A stretch of 64,000 bases of DNA from Streptomyces griseus subsp. griseus (GCF_003610995.1 NZ_CP032543.1:2294001-2358000), one strand, 5' to 3'. Positions 20,449 through 30,238 are shown, counted from the stretch's first letter. Notes: generated by a model from the sequence alone, not told the origin. Translations and numbers: made by a program.

Positions 20449-21906
20449 GTGGCGTGCCCGCCACGCCAGGAAACGCAGTTCGCGCCTCAGCCGCCGAAGA
20501 CGCCCTGCGTGTACCGCAATCCGGGGCGGGCGGAAGTGGGCGGTCCGCTCGTGCAGGGCATGAAGATCGCCATCACCGGGGAGACAGCCACCTCGCGCGC
20601 CGAGCTCGTGGCGCGGTCGGTCGCCGCGGGGCTGAACGTCATGTCCTCGGTCAGCCGCCACACGAGCGCGCTGGTCACCAACCAGGCGGGCTCGGGTTCG
20701 GCCAAGGCGCGGCAGGCGGTGGCCGACGGCGTACCCGTGATCGACGAGCACACCTTCCTGCGGCTGCTCGACGACGTACGCCCTGGCACTCCGCACCAGG
20801 CGGCAGGGACGGAGCCGGCCACCACCCCGCTCCCGGCGAAGGCTTCCGCTTCCGGAGGCCCGGAAGCGATCGCCCCCGCGCCCGAAGCGACCGCTCCCGG
20901 GGCGACCGTGCCTGAACCCCGGGGAGCCGCTCCGGAGACTCAGGCAGCCGTTCCTGAACCGGTCGGCCCTGCACCCACAGCTGTCGGCGCACCTTCCTCG
21001 CCTTCCTCGCCTTCCTCACCGGAAGCGGCCGTACCTGCTCCACGCCGGCCGGCCCCAGCGACAGCACCGGAGGGCCGCCCCCTCGCCGGGCGGCGGGTCC
21101 TCGTCCTGGGCGGCACACACCCCGCCGCGTCCGCCGCGCGCACCCGGGTCGTCGAGTTGGGTGGTTCCGCCGCCATCAACCTCTCGCGCAGTGTCACCGA
21201 TGCCGTCCTCCTGTCGGGCGGAGAGACCGATCGCCGGGTACGGCGGATGCCGGAGCTGGGACTTCCCGTGCACGACGAAGAGTGGCTGACCGACCCGGAG
21301 GACGCCCCCGCCGGAACCGGCACCGCCCCCGGGGCGGGCCGGCCCTCGGTCCCGGAGCGCCCGCGGACCCCTCTCGTCCTGCCGCGCGGCGGTGTCGTGG
21401 ACCTGCCCGGCCCGCAGGGGACTCCGGCATCGTCGTGGCACATCACCGCGGCCTGGGCTCCGCAGGACGCGTGCGAGATCGACGTCGTCGCGTTCGTCCT
21501 CGACGACGACGAACAGGTCACCTTCGACGAGGACTTCGTCTTCTACGGTGCGCCCGAGAACCCCGCCGGCACCGTACGGCTGCTCACCGACGGCCCGGCG
21601 GAACAGACGATCGCCGTCGACCTGGCCTCGCTCCCACCCGCCTCCCGCAGGGTCGCCGTCGCGGCCGCCATCGACGGGGAGAGGGCCTTCGGGCACGTCG
21701 GCGCGGTCCAGGTCACCGCAGTCCCCGGCACCGGGGCCGCGCCCCTGGCCAGGGCCACCCTCGACGCCGCCACCACGGAACGCACGCTGCTCCTTGCCGA
21801 GTTCTACCGACGCGGGCCGGTCTGGCGCTTCCGTGCGGTCGGGCAGGGGTACGACCACGGGCTCGCGGACCTGGCACGCGGCTACGGCGTCGACATCGCC
21901 GACTGA
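20449..21906 (+). CDS. BRCT-BRCT-TerD protein, likely C-terminal part of an exonuclease fusion
   Basis: 485 residues from the first GTG after the amber codon; there is no clear ribosome site, so independent translation is doubtful. An ssDNA-nuclease-type linker leads to BRCT 1 (MKIAITGETATSRAELVARS, about 38-110). A low-complexity Ala/Pro/Glu linker and BRCT 2 (GRRVLVLGGTHPAAS...VHDEEWLTDPE, about 205-285) follow. A TerD domain (about 305-485) ends the protein, with the paired acidic Ca-binding motif DEDFVFYG and AFGHVGAVQV. BRCT modules bind DNA ends or phosphopeptides; TerD proteins bind calcium and act in stress or phage-defence associations. In frame with the upstream exonuclease fragment apart from one TAG. 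Confidence 0.75.
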   Translation: MACPPRQETQFAPQPPKTPCVYRNPGRAEVGGPLVQGMKIAITGETATSRAELVARSVAAGLNVMSSVSRHTSALVTNQAGSGSAKARQAVADGVPVIDEHTFLRLLDDVRPGTPHQAAGTEPATTPLPAKASASGGPEAIAPAPEATAPGATVPEPRGAAPETQAAVPEPVGPAPTAVGAPSSPSSPSSPEAAVPAPRRPAPATAPEGRPLAGRRVLVLGGTHPAASAARTRVVELGGSAAINLSRSVTDAVLLSGGETDRRVRRMPELGLPVHDEEWLTDPEDAPAGTGTAPGAGRPSVPERPRTPLVLPRGGVVDLPGPQGTPASSWHITAAWAPQDACEIDVVAFVLDDDEQVTFDEDFVFYGAPENPAGTVRLLTDGPAEQTIAVDLASLPPASRRVAVAAAIDGERAFGHVGAVQVTAVPGTGAAPLARATLDAATTERTLLLAEFYRRGPVWRFRAVGQGYDHGLADLARGYGVDIAD

Positions 21907-22452
21907 GAGGCCGGGCGCGGCCCCGCAGCCCCGCGCGGCGCTACACCAGGGGAGCGGCGAGCCGGATGAGCAGCACGTGGTGCACGGGTGCCGGCTCCGC
22001 GACCTCCGTCACCGACGCCACATCGCTCCCGCCCGGCGTCTCGAACTCCTTGAGGACGCCGCCGCCGGCACCAGATCCGCGGCGAGCGGTGGCGAGGCGC
22101 GCCCTCACGTCGTACGGCACCGGCGTACGGCGGGGCGAGGGCGCCCCCTCGTACGGCACCGCCGCCAGAATTCCCCTCCCCACCCACCCCACCCGCACCC
22201 CTAAGCGGAATCCGCACCACAAGGGTGGCAGGCCGACGAAACGTTCGGTACGGCTCGACGTTCGAGGCGGCGCAAGAACGGGCAAATCGATCCTGTACGG
22301 CCCGTAGGCGGAATCACGTCGCAGGGCGCCCCCATCTCTCCGCAAACCCGTTCGGGCGAGCGCAACTTCGTTGTGCCGTCCGGGATCCGAGCCTGCTCTC
22401 CGACCGCCGAACACGCCTGCGAATCCGCGCACCACCTGGAAGGAGCGCCACG
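21907..22452. other. Gene-poor region between the TerD and amidase genes
   Basis: About 545 bases without a supported gene. A minus-strand frame ending at 21941 (tail FETPGGSDVASVTEVAEP) looks somewhat protein-like over its last 45 or so codons but has no plausible start or family. The dodecamer CGTACGGCACCG occurs twice (near 22111 and 22152). A short AT-richer block around 22260-22320 may hold the amidase promoter. Confidence 0.35.
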
Positions 22453-23327
22453 ATGGCGACGCCGCTGTCCGCCGACAAGCTGCTCAAAGCCCTCCGCGAC
22501 GAAGGACTCACCGTCGTCGAGCACAGGAGCTGGCGTACCAACAACCGGAATCACAAGGGGCCCTGGGCCCGACGCACGGCGTCATGATCCATCACACCGT
22601 CACATCGGGCACCGCCTCCTCGGTGGAGCTCTGCTACAACGGGCACTCCGCCCTCCCCGGCCCCCTCTGCCACGGCGTGATCGCCAAGGACGGGACCGTC
22701 CACCTCGTGGGGAACGGGCGGGCCAACCACGCCGGGCTCGGCGACGACGATGTCCTGCGGGCCGTCATCGCGGAGAAGGCCCTGCCGCCGGACAACGAGG
22801 CCAACACCGACGGCAACCGGTACTTCTACGGGTTCGAGTGCGTCAACCTCGGCGACGGCAAGGACCCGTGGCCGGCCGCCCAACTGCTGGCGATCGAGCG
22901 CGCGGCGGCCGCCGTCTGCCGGGCACACGGCTGGGGCGAGCGGTCGGTGATCGGGCACCTGGAGTGGCAGCCGGGCAAGGTCGATCCGCGCGGCTTCACC
23001 ATGAACTCGATGCGTACCAGGATCGGCAAGCGGCTGGGAGGCGCACCGGACGGGCCCTCCAAGCCGCCCCCGAAACCGACGTACGAGCCGTTCCCGGGGA
23101 GCTCGTTCTTCACCGTCGGCCGCAACAGCCCCATCATCACGGCGATGGGCAAGCGGCTGGAGGCGGAGGGGTGCGGCCGGTACACGGTGGGCCCCGGCCC
23201 CGCCTGGTCGACCGCCGACCGGAACTCGTACGCGGCCTGGCAGCGCAAGCTCGGCTACACGGGCACGGACGCGGACGGTATCCCGGGGAAGACCAGCTGG
23301 GACCGGCTCAAGGTGCCCAACGTGTGA
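22453..23327 (+). pseudogene. N-acetylmuramoyl-L-alanine amidase with peptidoglycan-binding domain, one frameshift
   Basis: The ATG has AGGAG 8 bases upstream. The first 38 codons (MATPLSADKLLKAL...NHKGPW) are in one frame; the rest (GPTHGVMIHHTVTSG to the end) is in the previous frame. The junction is at TGGGCCC (22564-22570): a fourth G would restore WGPTHG. The restored protein of about 291 residues has a type-2 amidase/PGRP fold with the zinc ligands MIHHT and IGHLEW, and a C-terminal peptidoglycan-binding domain (YAAWQRKLGYTG, DGIPGKTSWDRL). It has no signal peptide, like phage endolysin-type amidases that are released by other means. Probably functional if the frameshift is a sequence error. 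Confidence 0.8.
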
Positions 23328-23354
23328 GCCTGAGCCGCACCGCCGACAGCCGCT

Positions 23355-23810
23355 CTACAGCGCGAGGGCCAGCAGGCCGCACGCCGCCAGCACGAACGCG
23401 GTCCGGACCTGGTGGAAGGTGTTCCAGCGGGGTTCGAAGGCCTTTCGGGCGGCGCTGTCGTCGCCGCCCTCCGACTTGGCGAGCGCGTTGTTGAGCGGGA
23501 CGTTCCCGGCGATCGTGACCAGGTGACCGGCGACCACGCAGATCAGCGCCCCCACGATCGCGGGGCCCGCGACCTCGTCGTGCTCGCCGAGTCCGGTGAA
23601 GAGCGCGGCAGCGGGCAGGGCGACCACCCCGAAGAAGAGGATGAGGAAGAGGGGGCCGGGGACCTTCTCGTTGAAACGGCGCATCGCCGCCGTGAACTGC
23701 TCGTCCGTCAGGTCGCCGAGGCCCGGCATGACCGCGATCAGGAACGTCAGCATGAAGCCCGCGTAGAGGCCGGTGACGATCACGGAGAGCACGAGAAACA
23801 ATGAGGTCAT
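23355..23810 (-). CDS. DUF1772-type small membrane protein
   Basis: 151 residues starting MTSLFLVL; upstream in-frame Met codons are possible but this one begins the first transmembrane helix. There are four hydrophobic helices (about 2-27, 58-77, 86-106, 135-151). The motif between helices, RFNEKVPGPLF, and NVPLNNAL before the last helix are typical of DUF1772 (anthrone-oxygenase-like) proteins. Its function in Streptomyces is unknown. Convergent with the amidase gene. Confidence 0.75.
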   Translation of the reverse strand: MTSLFLVLSVIVTGLYAGFMLTFLIAVMPGLGDLTDEQFTAAMRRFNEKVPGPLFLILFFGVVALPAAALFTGLGEHDEVAGPAIVGALICVVAGHLVTIAGNVPLNNALAKSEGGDDSAARKAFEPRWNTFHQVRTAFVLAACGLLALAL

Positions 23811-23899
23811 GGCGCACATCATGACTGATGGCAGCCGTTCACACAGCCAGGTTTCGCATGACTGTGCGAACGCCGTCAGCTGCCGGACCAGCCGTGGGG

Positions 23900-25561
23900 T
23901 CAGCCGATCTCCCCCTCGCCGCCGTCTCCCCCGTCCTCCGGTTCCGTGCCGTTCCTGAGGGACTGCGCCTGGCCGATCGCCGTCGCCAGCTTGCGTACCG
24001 AACCGTCGTCGGTCTCGGCCGCCAGCCTGTCGGCACGGGAGGCCAGTTCGCCGAGTGCGGGGGTGCCGGGCAGGTCGCCGCCGCGCAGAGTGTCCGCGAA
24101 GTAGGCTGCCACGGCAGCCACTTGGAGGCGCTGCGGCGCGGCGCCCCACAGTGCGCCGTCGATCGCCCCGGTCCGCACCGAGCCGCTCTCCTCGTACGCC
24201 TTGCGGGTCTTGGGGTCCAGCCAGCGCACGGTCGCCTCGGCCACCGGGCCTGAGGCGCCCTCGCGCAGCCGTACGGCGTAGAGCGCGGTCACCGTGTGGC
24301 CGGGGCCGACCTCGCCGCCGTCGACGCTGTCGTCGCGGAAGTCCTCGTCGGCGACCTTGCGGTTCTCGTAGCCGATCAGCCGGAACTGCTTCACGGTCCC
24401 GCGGTCGAAGGCGACCTGGGCCTTCGCGTCGCGCGCCCGGAGTTCGATGTGGGCGGGCAGCTGGTCGACGAAGACCTTGCGGGCCTGCTCCTCGTCACCG
24501 ACGTACGTGGTGTGGCCGTCGCCGCGGTTGGTGAGCCGCTCCATGAACGCGTCGCCGTAGTCGCTGCCGACGCCGACCCCGAAGAGGGTGATGCCGTACT
24601 CGCGGCGGGCGGAGTCGATCCGTTCCAGGATGTTGTCGGCGTCGGTGTCGCCGGTGTTGGCCAGCGCGTCGGAGAGCAGCACCACCCGGTTGTTGACCCC
24701 CTTGCGGTGGCCCTTCACGGACTCCTCGTAGCCGCGCTCGACGCCCGCCTCCACATTGGTGGACTGGGCGGGCTCCATCGCGTCGACCGCGTCGCGGATC
24801 TTGTTCCGGTTGCCCTTGAGGCGGGTCATCGGCAGCCGGGTCTCGGCCTCGTCGCTGAAGGTGACCAGGGCGACCGAGTCGTCGTCGCGCAGCTCGTCGG
24901 TGAGGATGTCCAGGGACTTCTTGACCAGCCCGAGGCGGCCTTCGCCCGCCATGGAGCCGGAGACGTCGACGACGAACGTGAGGGAGGCGGGCGGCCGTTC
25001 GCCGCTCGGCGGGGCGGCCCTCGTGGCCAGCCCGACCCGCAGCAGCGACCAGTCGGAGGCCCCGGAGCCGGCGCCGCCCTTCGAGCCCGCGCCGATCCGG
25101 GCCCCGTCGACCGTGACGGAGAAGCCGTTGCCCTTCGGGCGCTCGTACCCCTGCTTGAAGCTGTTGACGAACTCCTCCGGCCGGACGACCGCCGCGTCGG
25201 GCAGCCTGCCGTCGCCCAGGGTGCGGCGCGCATAGCCGTAGCTCGCGGTGTCCACGTCCAGGGCGAAGGTGGAGAGGTAGTCCGGGGCGGCGCTGTCGGG
25301 CTTGGCCGTGTCACCGCTCTCCCCGGACTGCCGGCCCCTCTCCGGTGCCGCCGCGTCCCCCGGTGCGGGCTGCGCCCCGGTCGTCCCCTGCGGGGGGCGT
25401 GCGCCGGCGCGCTTGTCCGTGGCGGTGCCCTCCGACGACCCGGCGGCGCTGCACGCGGTGAGCAGCATCCCGGCCGCCAGCAGGAGCGCCACCGCCCCGG
25501 ACCGGCGCCCGGCCCGCACCCCCGACCGTGCCCCTGTTCGGTTGCCGCTTCGCTGGTCCAT
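23900..25561 (-). CDS. YfbK-like vWA lipoprotein
   Basis: 553 residues. The ATG at 25561 has GGGGG 7 bases upstream. An earlier in-frame ATG (at 25579) would add MTWGLR and bring in a TTA codon. The signal peptide has twin Arg (AGRRSGAVAL) and a lipobox LLTAC with Cys at residue 37, so it is a membrane-anchored lipoprotein. A Pro/Gly/Ala linker, the YfbK N-terminal region (STFALDVDTASY) and a vWA domain with intact MIDAS (VVDVSGSM, near 195) follow. The C-terminal domain is DUF3520-like (IGYENR...TALYAVRL). The family is widespread and poorly understood. Confidence 0.85.
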   Translation of the reverse strand: MDQRSGNRTGARSGVRAGRRSGAVALLLAAGMLLTACSAAGSSEGTATDKRAGARPPQGTTGAQPAPGDAAAPERGRQSGESGDTAKPDSAAPDYLSTFALDVDTASYGYARRTLGDGRLPDAAVVRPEEFVNSFKQGYERPKGNGFSVTVDGARIGAGSKGGAGSGASDWSLLRVGLATRAAPPSGERPPASLTFVVDVSGSMAGEGRLGLVKKSLDILTDELRDDDSVALVTFSDEAETRLPMTRLKGNRNKIRDAVDAMEPAQSTNVEAGVERGYEESVKGHRKGVNNRVVLLSDALANTGDTDADNILERIDSARREYGITLFGVGVGSDYGDAFMERLTNRGDGHTTYVGDEEQARKVFVDQLPAHIELRARDAKAQVAFDRGTVKQFRLIGYENRKVADEDFRDDSVDGGEVGPGHTVTALYAVRLREGASGPVAEATVRWLDPKTRKAYEESGSVRTGAIDGALWGAAPQRLQVAAVAAYFADTLRGGDLPGTPALGELASRADRLAAETDDGSVRKLATAIGQAQSLRNGTEPEDGGDGGEGEIG

Positions 25562-25730
25562 CCGTAACCCCCACGTCATCACGGTGCCGCGTTCCTGTCT
25601 CGGACACCTGTGAATGTGACGTACGGGGACGCCGAGCGGAGTCGACGAAAGCGTTGCGGAACCATCTCGATGCGGCAACAGGGGCCGGGCCGGGGCCATC
25701 TGCGGCCGGGCAAACCCCGGAACATCAGGT

Positions 25731-26639
25731 TCAGGACACGATGTCCTTACGACTGAACCCGCGGAACGCCAGAGCGAACAGGATCAGGGCGTACGTCACC
25801 GAGATCGCCGCCCCCTTGATCATGCCGCCCCACTCCAGTTCGGGCTGGAGTGCGTCGGCCCACGCGAACTGCCAGTGCGCGGGCAGGAAGTCACGCCAGG
25901 AGCCGAGCGCGGTGACGGCGTCCAGCACGTTGCCGACGATCGTCAGCCCGACCGCACCGCCGACCGCGCCGAGCGGGGCGTCCGTCTTCGTGGAGAGCCA
26001 GAACGCCAGCCCGGCGGTGACGAGTTGGGAGACGAAGATGAACGCGACGACGAGCGCGAGGCGGGGCACGGTGTCCCCGGCCGCCAGCGCTCCCCCGGTG
26101 GGCAGTTTCAGCGGCCCCCACCCGTAGGCGGCCGTGCCGGCCGCCAGGGCGACGAGCGGCAGCAGCACCATCGCGGCGAGGCTGAAGCCGAGCGCGACGA
26201 CGAGCTTGGACCAGAGCAGCCGGGTCCGGGGCACGGGCGCGGCGAGCAGATAGCGCAGTGAGGACCAGCTCGCCTCGGAGGCGACGGTGTCCCCGCAGAA
26301 CAGGGCCACCGGCACCACCAGCAGGAAGCCGGCCGAGACGAAGAGCGAGGTGGCGGCGAAGTTCGCGGCGGACTCCGTCGCCACGTCCATCAGGTTGATC
26401 CGGTTGCCGCCCCGGCCGCCACCGCCGCCCTCACCGTCCGGTGTGCCGCCGATCGCGAAGGCGACGATCAGGATGAAGGGGAGGGCCGCGAGGATCCCGC
26501 CCATGAGCAGGGTGCGGCGGCGCCGCAGCTGCCGCACGGCCTCGACACGGAGGGGGAGCGTGCGCCCGGCGCGGTAGCCAGCGGCTTCCGGGTGTTCGGT
26601 CTCCACCCGGGCCTCGGGGGGCTGTACGGGGGCGCTCAT
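25731..26639 (-). CDS. ABC-2 type transporter permease
   Basis: 302 residues with about six hydrophobic segments (LLMGGILAALPFILIVAFAI first). A Gly-rich extracytoplasmic loop (about 68-80) and the ABC-2 pattern of a long amphipathic region before helix 2 are present. Its ATG overlaps the stop of the upstream hydrolase-ATPase gene (ATGA), so the two form one export unit. The substrate is unknown. Confidence 0.85.
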   Translation of the reverse strand: MSAPVQPPEARVETEHPEAAGYRAGRTLPLRVEAVRQLRRRRTLLMGGILAALPFILIVAFAIGGTPDGEGGGGGRGGNRINLMDVATESAANFAATSLFVSAGFLLVVPVALFCGDTVASEASWSSLRYLLAAPVPRTRLLWSKLVVALGFSLAAMVLLPLVALAAGTAAYGWGPLKLPTGGALAAGDTVPRLALVVAFIFVSQLVTAGLAFWLSTKTDAPLGAVGGAVGLTIVGNVLDAVTALGSWRDFLPAHWQFAWADALQPELEWGGMIKGAAISVTYALILFALAFRGFSRKDIVS

Positions 26640-29290
26640 GCTGCTCCTCCGGAGATCAGGGTGAGGAAGGCGTCCTCCAGGCGGCGGTGCGGGCCGACGC
26701 CGGTGACCGGGACGTCGAGGCGGACCAGGTCGGCGACGAGGCGGGAGGTGGTGGCCCCGTCGAGGCGGACGAGGAGCCCGCGCCCGTCGTCGGTACGGAC
26801 GGCGGAGCCGATGCCGGGCAGGGCGGCGACCTTCTCCGCGAGCGGCTCGGACACCTCCTCCGCCGTGGTCACCAGGATCGTGTCGCCGGAACCGGTGATC
26901 TCGGCGACCGGTCCGGCCTGCACGAGCCGGCCCCGGTCCATGACGACCAGGTGGGTGCAGGACTGCTCCACCTCGGAGAGGAGGTGGCTGGAGACGATGA
27001 CGGTCCGGCCCCCGGCCGCGTAACGGATCATCACGTCCCGCATCTCGCGGATCTGGGGCGGGTCCAGCCCGTTGGTCGGCTCGTCGAGGATGAGGAGGTC
27101 CGGCATGCCGAGCATGGCCTGCGCGATGGCGAGCCGCTGCCGCATGCCCTGGGAGTACGTCCGCACGGCACGGGCGAGCGCGTCGCCGAGCCCGGCGATC
27201 TCCAGGGCCTCCTCGATACGGGCGTCCTCGGTGGGGCGGCCGGTGGCCTGCCAGTACAGGTCCAGGTTGGCGCGTCCGGAGAGGTGCGGCAGGAAGCCCG
27301 CGCCCTCGACGAAGGCGCCCACCCGGGAGAGGACCGGGGCGCCGGGGCGGATGGCCTGCCCGAAGACGCGGATCCCGCCCTCGTCGGGGGTGATGAGCCC
27401 CATCAGCATGCGCAGGGTGGTCGTCTTGCCGGCGCCGTTGGGGCCGAGGAGTCCCAGCACCTGGCCCTTCTCGACGCGGAAGGACAGCTCACGCACGGCG
27501 TACCGGTCGACGGACTTCGCGTACTTCTTCGAGAGGCCGGTGATCTGGAGCGGTACGTCGGTGAGTTCGGGGTCGGGCGCGGGCGTCGCGGTGCGGCGGC
27601 GCGCGGTGAGCAGGAGGGCGGCCGCGATGACGAGGGCGGCGGCCGGGAGGCCCCAGGTCCACCACGGGAGGGTGGCCGCGGCGGTGGCGACAGCGGGTGC
27701 GGTGGGGACGGTCAGGGGTCCGTCGAGGGTGACGTTGTACGTCGCGGGCTCGGCCGGGGACGCGTACCCGAGGTCGGTCGCGGAGAAGACCAGCCGCATC
27801 CGGTGCCCGGCGTCGAACTCGTGGTCCACGGCGGGCAGGGCCAGCTCCACCGGCTTGCCCTGCTGGTCGGGGGTGATCCGGTAGGGGGCGACGAGCTGGG
27901 AGGGCAGCACCTGCTGCCTGCCGTCCGGCGACACGTCGTACACCTTGCCGAAGAGCACCGCGTCCCGGCCCTCGGTGGCCTTGACGGTCACGCGGACGGT
28001 GGGGGTGCCGGTGACGCGTACGGAGGTGGCCAGCGGGGCCGACTCGAAGCGGCCGGACTGCCCGGGGAAGTCGAGGGAGAGGCCGACGCCGAGCGAGGAG
28101 AGCTGGGAGAGGCCGCCGCCGACGCCGGGGACGGCGGAGATGGCGGGCGGAGCGGAGCCGGCGGGGTTGCGGAAGGTCTTCGTCCCCTCCGCGAGCGCGA
28201 TCTCCCTGCCGCCGCTGCGCAGCCCCGGGTAGGTGTCGCTGCTCGCGCCGCGCTTGAGGGCGGCACCGTCGGTGGAGTCGATGCCTCCGGTACGGGTGAC
28301 ACGGAAGGCGGGACCGGTGTCGGTGCCGGTCTCCTCCTTCAGGTACCGGTCGAACCAAGCGCCGACGCGCCCCTCGACCCGGCTCGTCTCGTTGTCGCCG
28401 CCGTCGTGGCCGCCGGAGATCCAGTCGACGGAGACGGGCGCGCCGTTGGCGCTGATCGCCTTCTGCATGGCGTCGGCGTGGCCGAGCGGGAAGAGGGAGT
28501 CGGACTGGCCCTGGAGGAGGAGCGAGGGCACCTTGATGCGGTCGGCGACGGCGGACGGCGAACGCTCGGTGAGCAGCCGCACCGCCTCGGCGTCGGGCTT
28601 GCCGCTGACCGCGACGCGCTCGTACATCTCGCAGAGCCGCTTCTCGAACTTCTCGCAACCCCCGCCGGAGGTCACGAAGATCCCGGCCCAGAGCTTCTTG
28701 AAGACCCCGTCGGGGAAGAGGGCGTCGGCCAGGTTCCAGTACGTGATCACGGGCGCGATGGCGTCGACCCGCTGGTCGTACCCGGCGGCGAGCAGGGAGA
28801 CGGCCCCGCCGTAGGAGGCGCCGGTGAGGCCGACCCGGGGATCGCCCTTCCCGTCCAGCTCCACCTCGGGGCGCTCCGCCAGCCAGTCGATGAGTCCGGA
28901 GACGTCCTTGACCTCGCCTTCGGGGTCGTTCAGGGAGATCGCCCCGCCGGACTTGCCGAACCCGCGTGCCGACCAGGTCAGCACCGCGTATCCGTCGGCG
29001 GCCAGCTTCTCGGCCTGGGCCCGCACGTCGTTCTTGCTGCCGCCGAAACCGTGGCCGATGAGCACGGCGGGCCGCTTACCGGAACCTCCGGCGGTGAAGT
29101 ACGAGGTGTCGATCGGCACCCCGCCCGGCCGCAGCATCCGGTCCTCGCGCTGCACGGCGGGCGGGCCGTCGTCGGCGACGGCGGTCCAGGTGCCACCGCC
29201 CACGAGCACGGCGAGCGCGGCCACGGCCGCGGCCCACCGGCCAGGGGTACGGGGCAGCAGGCGCCGCCATCGAACAGTAGGGGTCTCCAT
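26636..29290 (-). CDS. Fusion of an exported alpha/beta hydrolase (S15/CocE-like) with an ABC transporter ATPase
   Basis: 884 residues in a single uninterrupted frame. An N-terminal signal anchor (about 13-35) precedes an alpha/beta hydrolase of the X-Pro dipeptidyl-peptidase/CocE type: nucleophile Ser in GASYGG (about 156), Asp in GQSDSLFP, His in SGGHDGG. A beta-rich C-terminal domain of the S15 kind follows. A second transmembrane helix (WGLPAAALVIAAALLLTARR, about 540-565) then leads to a complete ABC ATPase: Walker A GPNGAGKTT (about 613), YSQGMRQR signature, Walker B ILDEPTNGLDP. The predicted topology is hydrolase outside, ATPase inside. With the downstream permease it forms a half-size ABC exporter physically tied to an extracellular esterase or peptidase. 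Confidence 0.85.
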   Translation of the reverse strand: METPTVRWRRLLPRTPGRWAAAVAALAVLVGGGTWTAVADDGPPAVQREDRMLRPGGVPIDTSYFTAGGSGKRPAVLIGHGFGGSKNDVRAQAEKLAADGYAVLTWSARGFGKSGGAISLNDPEGEVKDVSGLIDWLAERPEVELDGKGDPRVGLTGASYGGAVSLLAAGYDQRVDAIAPVITYWNLADALFPDGVFKKLWAGIFVTSGGGCEKFEKRLCEMYERVAVSGKPDAEAVRLLTERSPSAVADRIKVPSLLLQGQSDSLFPLGHADAMQKAISANGAPVSVDWISGGHDGGDNETSRVEGRVGAWFDRYLKEETGTDTGPAFRVTRTGGIDSTDGAALKRGASSDTYPGLRSGGREIALAEGTKTFRNPAGSAPPAISAVPGVGGGLSQLSSLGVGLSLDFPGQSGRFESAPLATSVRVTGTPTVRVTVKATEGRDAVLFGKVYDVSPDGRQQVLPSQLVAPYRITPDQQGKPVELALPAVDHEFDAGHRMRLVFSATDLGYASPAEPATYNVTLDGPLTVPTAPAVATAAATLPWWTWGLPAAALVIAAALLLTARRRTATPAPDPELTDVPLQITGLSKKYAKSVDRYAVRELSFRVEKGQVLGLLGPNGAGKTTTLRMLMGLITPDEGGIRVFGQAIRPGAPVLSRVGAFVEGAGFLPHLSGRANLDLYWQATGRPTEDARIEEALEIAGLGDALARAVRTYSQGMRQRLAIAQAMLGMPDLLILDEPTNGLDPPQIREMRDVMIRYAAGGRTVIVSSHLLSEVEQSCTHLVVMDRGRLVQAGPVAEITGSGDTILVTTAEEVSEPLAEKVAALPGIGSAVRTDDGRGLLVRLDGATTSRLVADLVRLDVPVTGVGPHRRLEDAFLTLISGGAA

Positions 29291-29579
29291 CCCTCGACCC
29301 TAAACGGAGGATGCCACCGGCCGAAGTGCCATCAGGGGGAGGTGGGCAGCCTCCCTGAGAGGTACGGTGCGCCCTGCCCGTACTCCGGATGCGGTACGGC
29401 CCTTATCCCGGCCGAAGCCCATTGCGGACATTGGCCGCGCAACGACCGCGACGGCCGAGACGCCCGCCCCGGCTGCGACGCCCGGGACGGCCGCGACGCC
29501 CACGACGGGCCCCGGGACCCGCGGCTATGGCCCGACACCCTGACGACAACCCGGCCGGCACCGGCCGCGACGTTCCCGA

Positions 29580-30185
29580 CTACACCCCGGCCCGCACCGG
29601 CCGGGGTGCGGCGAGATCGATCGGCGTCTCCACCGGCAGCAGCGCGGCGGCCTTCTCCCGCTCCCCCGCCCGCACCGCCGTGTGCACCTCGTGGGCGAGC
29701 GGGGTGACATCGCGTACGGAGACGGTCCACTCGTCCGCGTACCGCCGTGCCGCCTCCCCGCCCAGCCCGAGCTGGAGGGAGCGGTACGGGAGCGGGTTCA
29801 GGTCCAGGTCGCGTTCGGGGTCCCACTGCACCCGGGCGGGGGCGGTGCGCAGGCTCTGCTTCCAGGACGCCTCGTCCGGGTGCACATCGCGTACGTAGTG
29901 GGAGAGTTCGGCACGCGCGAGCGCCCACTCCAGGCCGCTCCGGTCGATCTCGACGGCGAGGACGACCTCCTGCCCCTCCTTGGTGCCCCACCCGCAGCGG
30001 TACATCATCCACAGGAAGCTGGGCTTGATCCACGTCATCCGGTCCCGCTTCCACTCGGCGGGGAACCGCCCGTCCCGCGCGGCGGGGAGCCCGATGGCGG
30101 GGCGGTACGCCTGGTAGACGGTGACGGTGGTGGCGGTGTGCAGCGCGCGGATCTCGTAACGGGGCGGGAGGGGCGGGGTGTTCAT
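29580..30185 (-). CDS. DUF4291 family protein
   Basis: 201 residues. Family-like motifs are YQAYRPAIG, RMTWIKPSFLWMMYRCGW and WDPERDL...YRSLQLG. It is soluble, with no known function. The last codons contain a perfect 10-bp hairpin (CACCCCGGCC with GGCCGGGGTG, 29583-29608) that may serve as its own terminator. It is separated from the inositol operon by a strong terminator, so it is transcribed alone. Confidence 0.85.
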   Translation of the reverse strand: MNTPPLPPRYEIRALHTATTVTVYQAYRPAIGLPAARDGRFPAEWKRDRMTWIKPSFLWMMYRCGWGTKEGQEVVLAVEIDRSGLEWALARAELSHYVRDVHPDEASWKQSLRTAPARVQWDPERDLDLNPLPYRSLQLGLGGEAARRYADEWTVSVRDVTPLAHEVHTAVRAGEREKAAALLPVETPIDLAAPRPVRAGV

Positions 30186-30238
30186 GGGTCACAGGATGCG
30201 GGGCGCGTCCACCGCCCGGCACCTGGTTTTCGGCGTGC

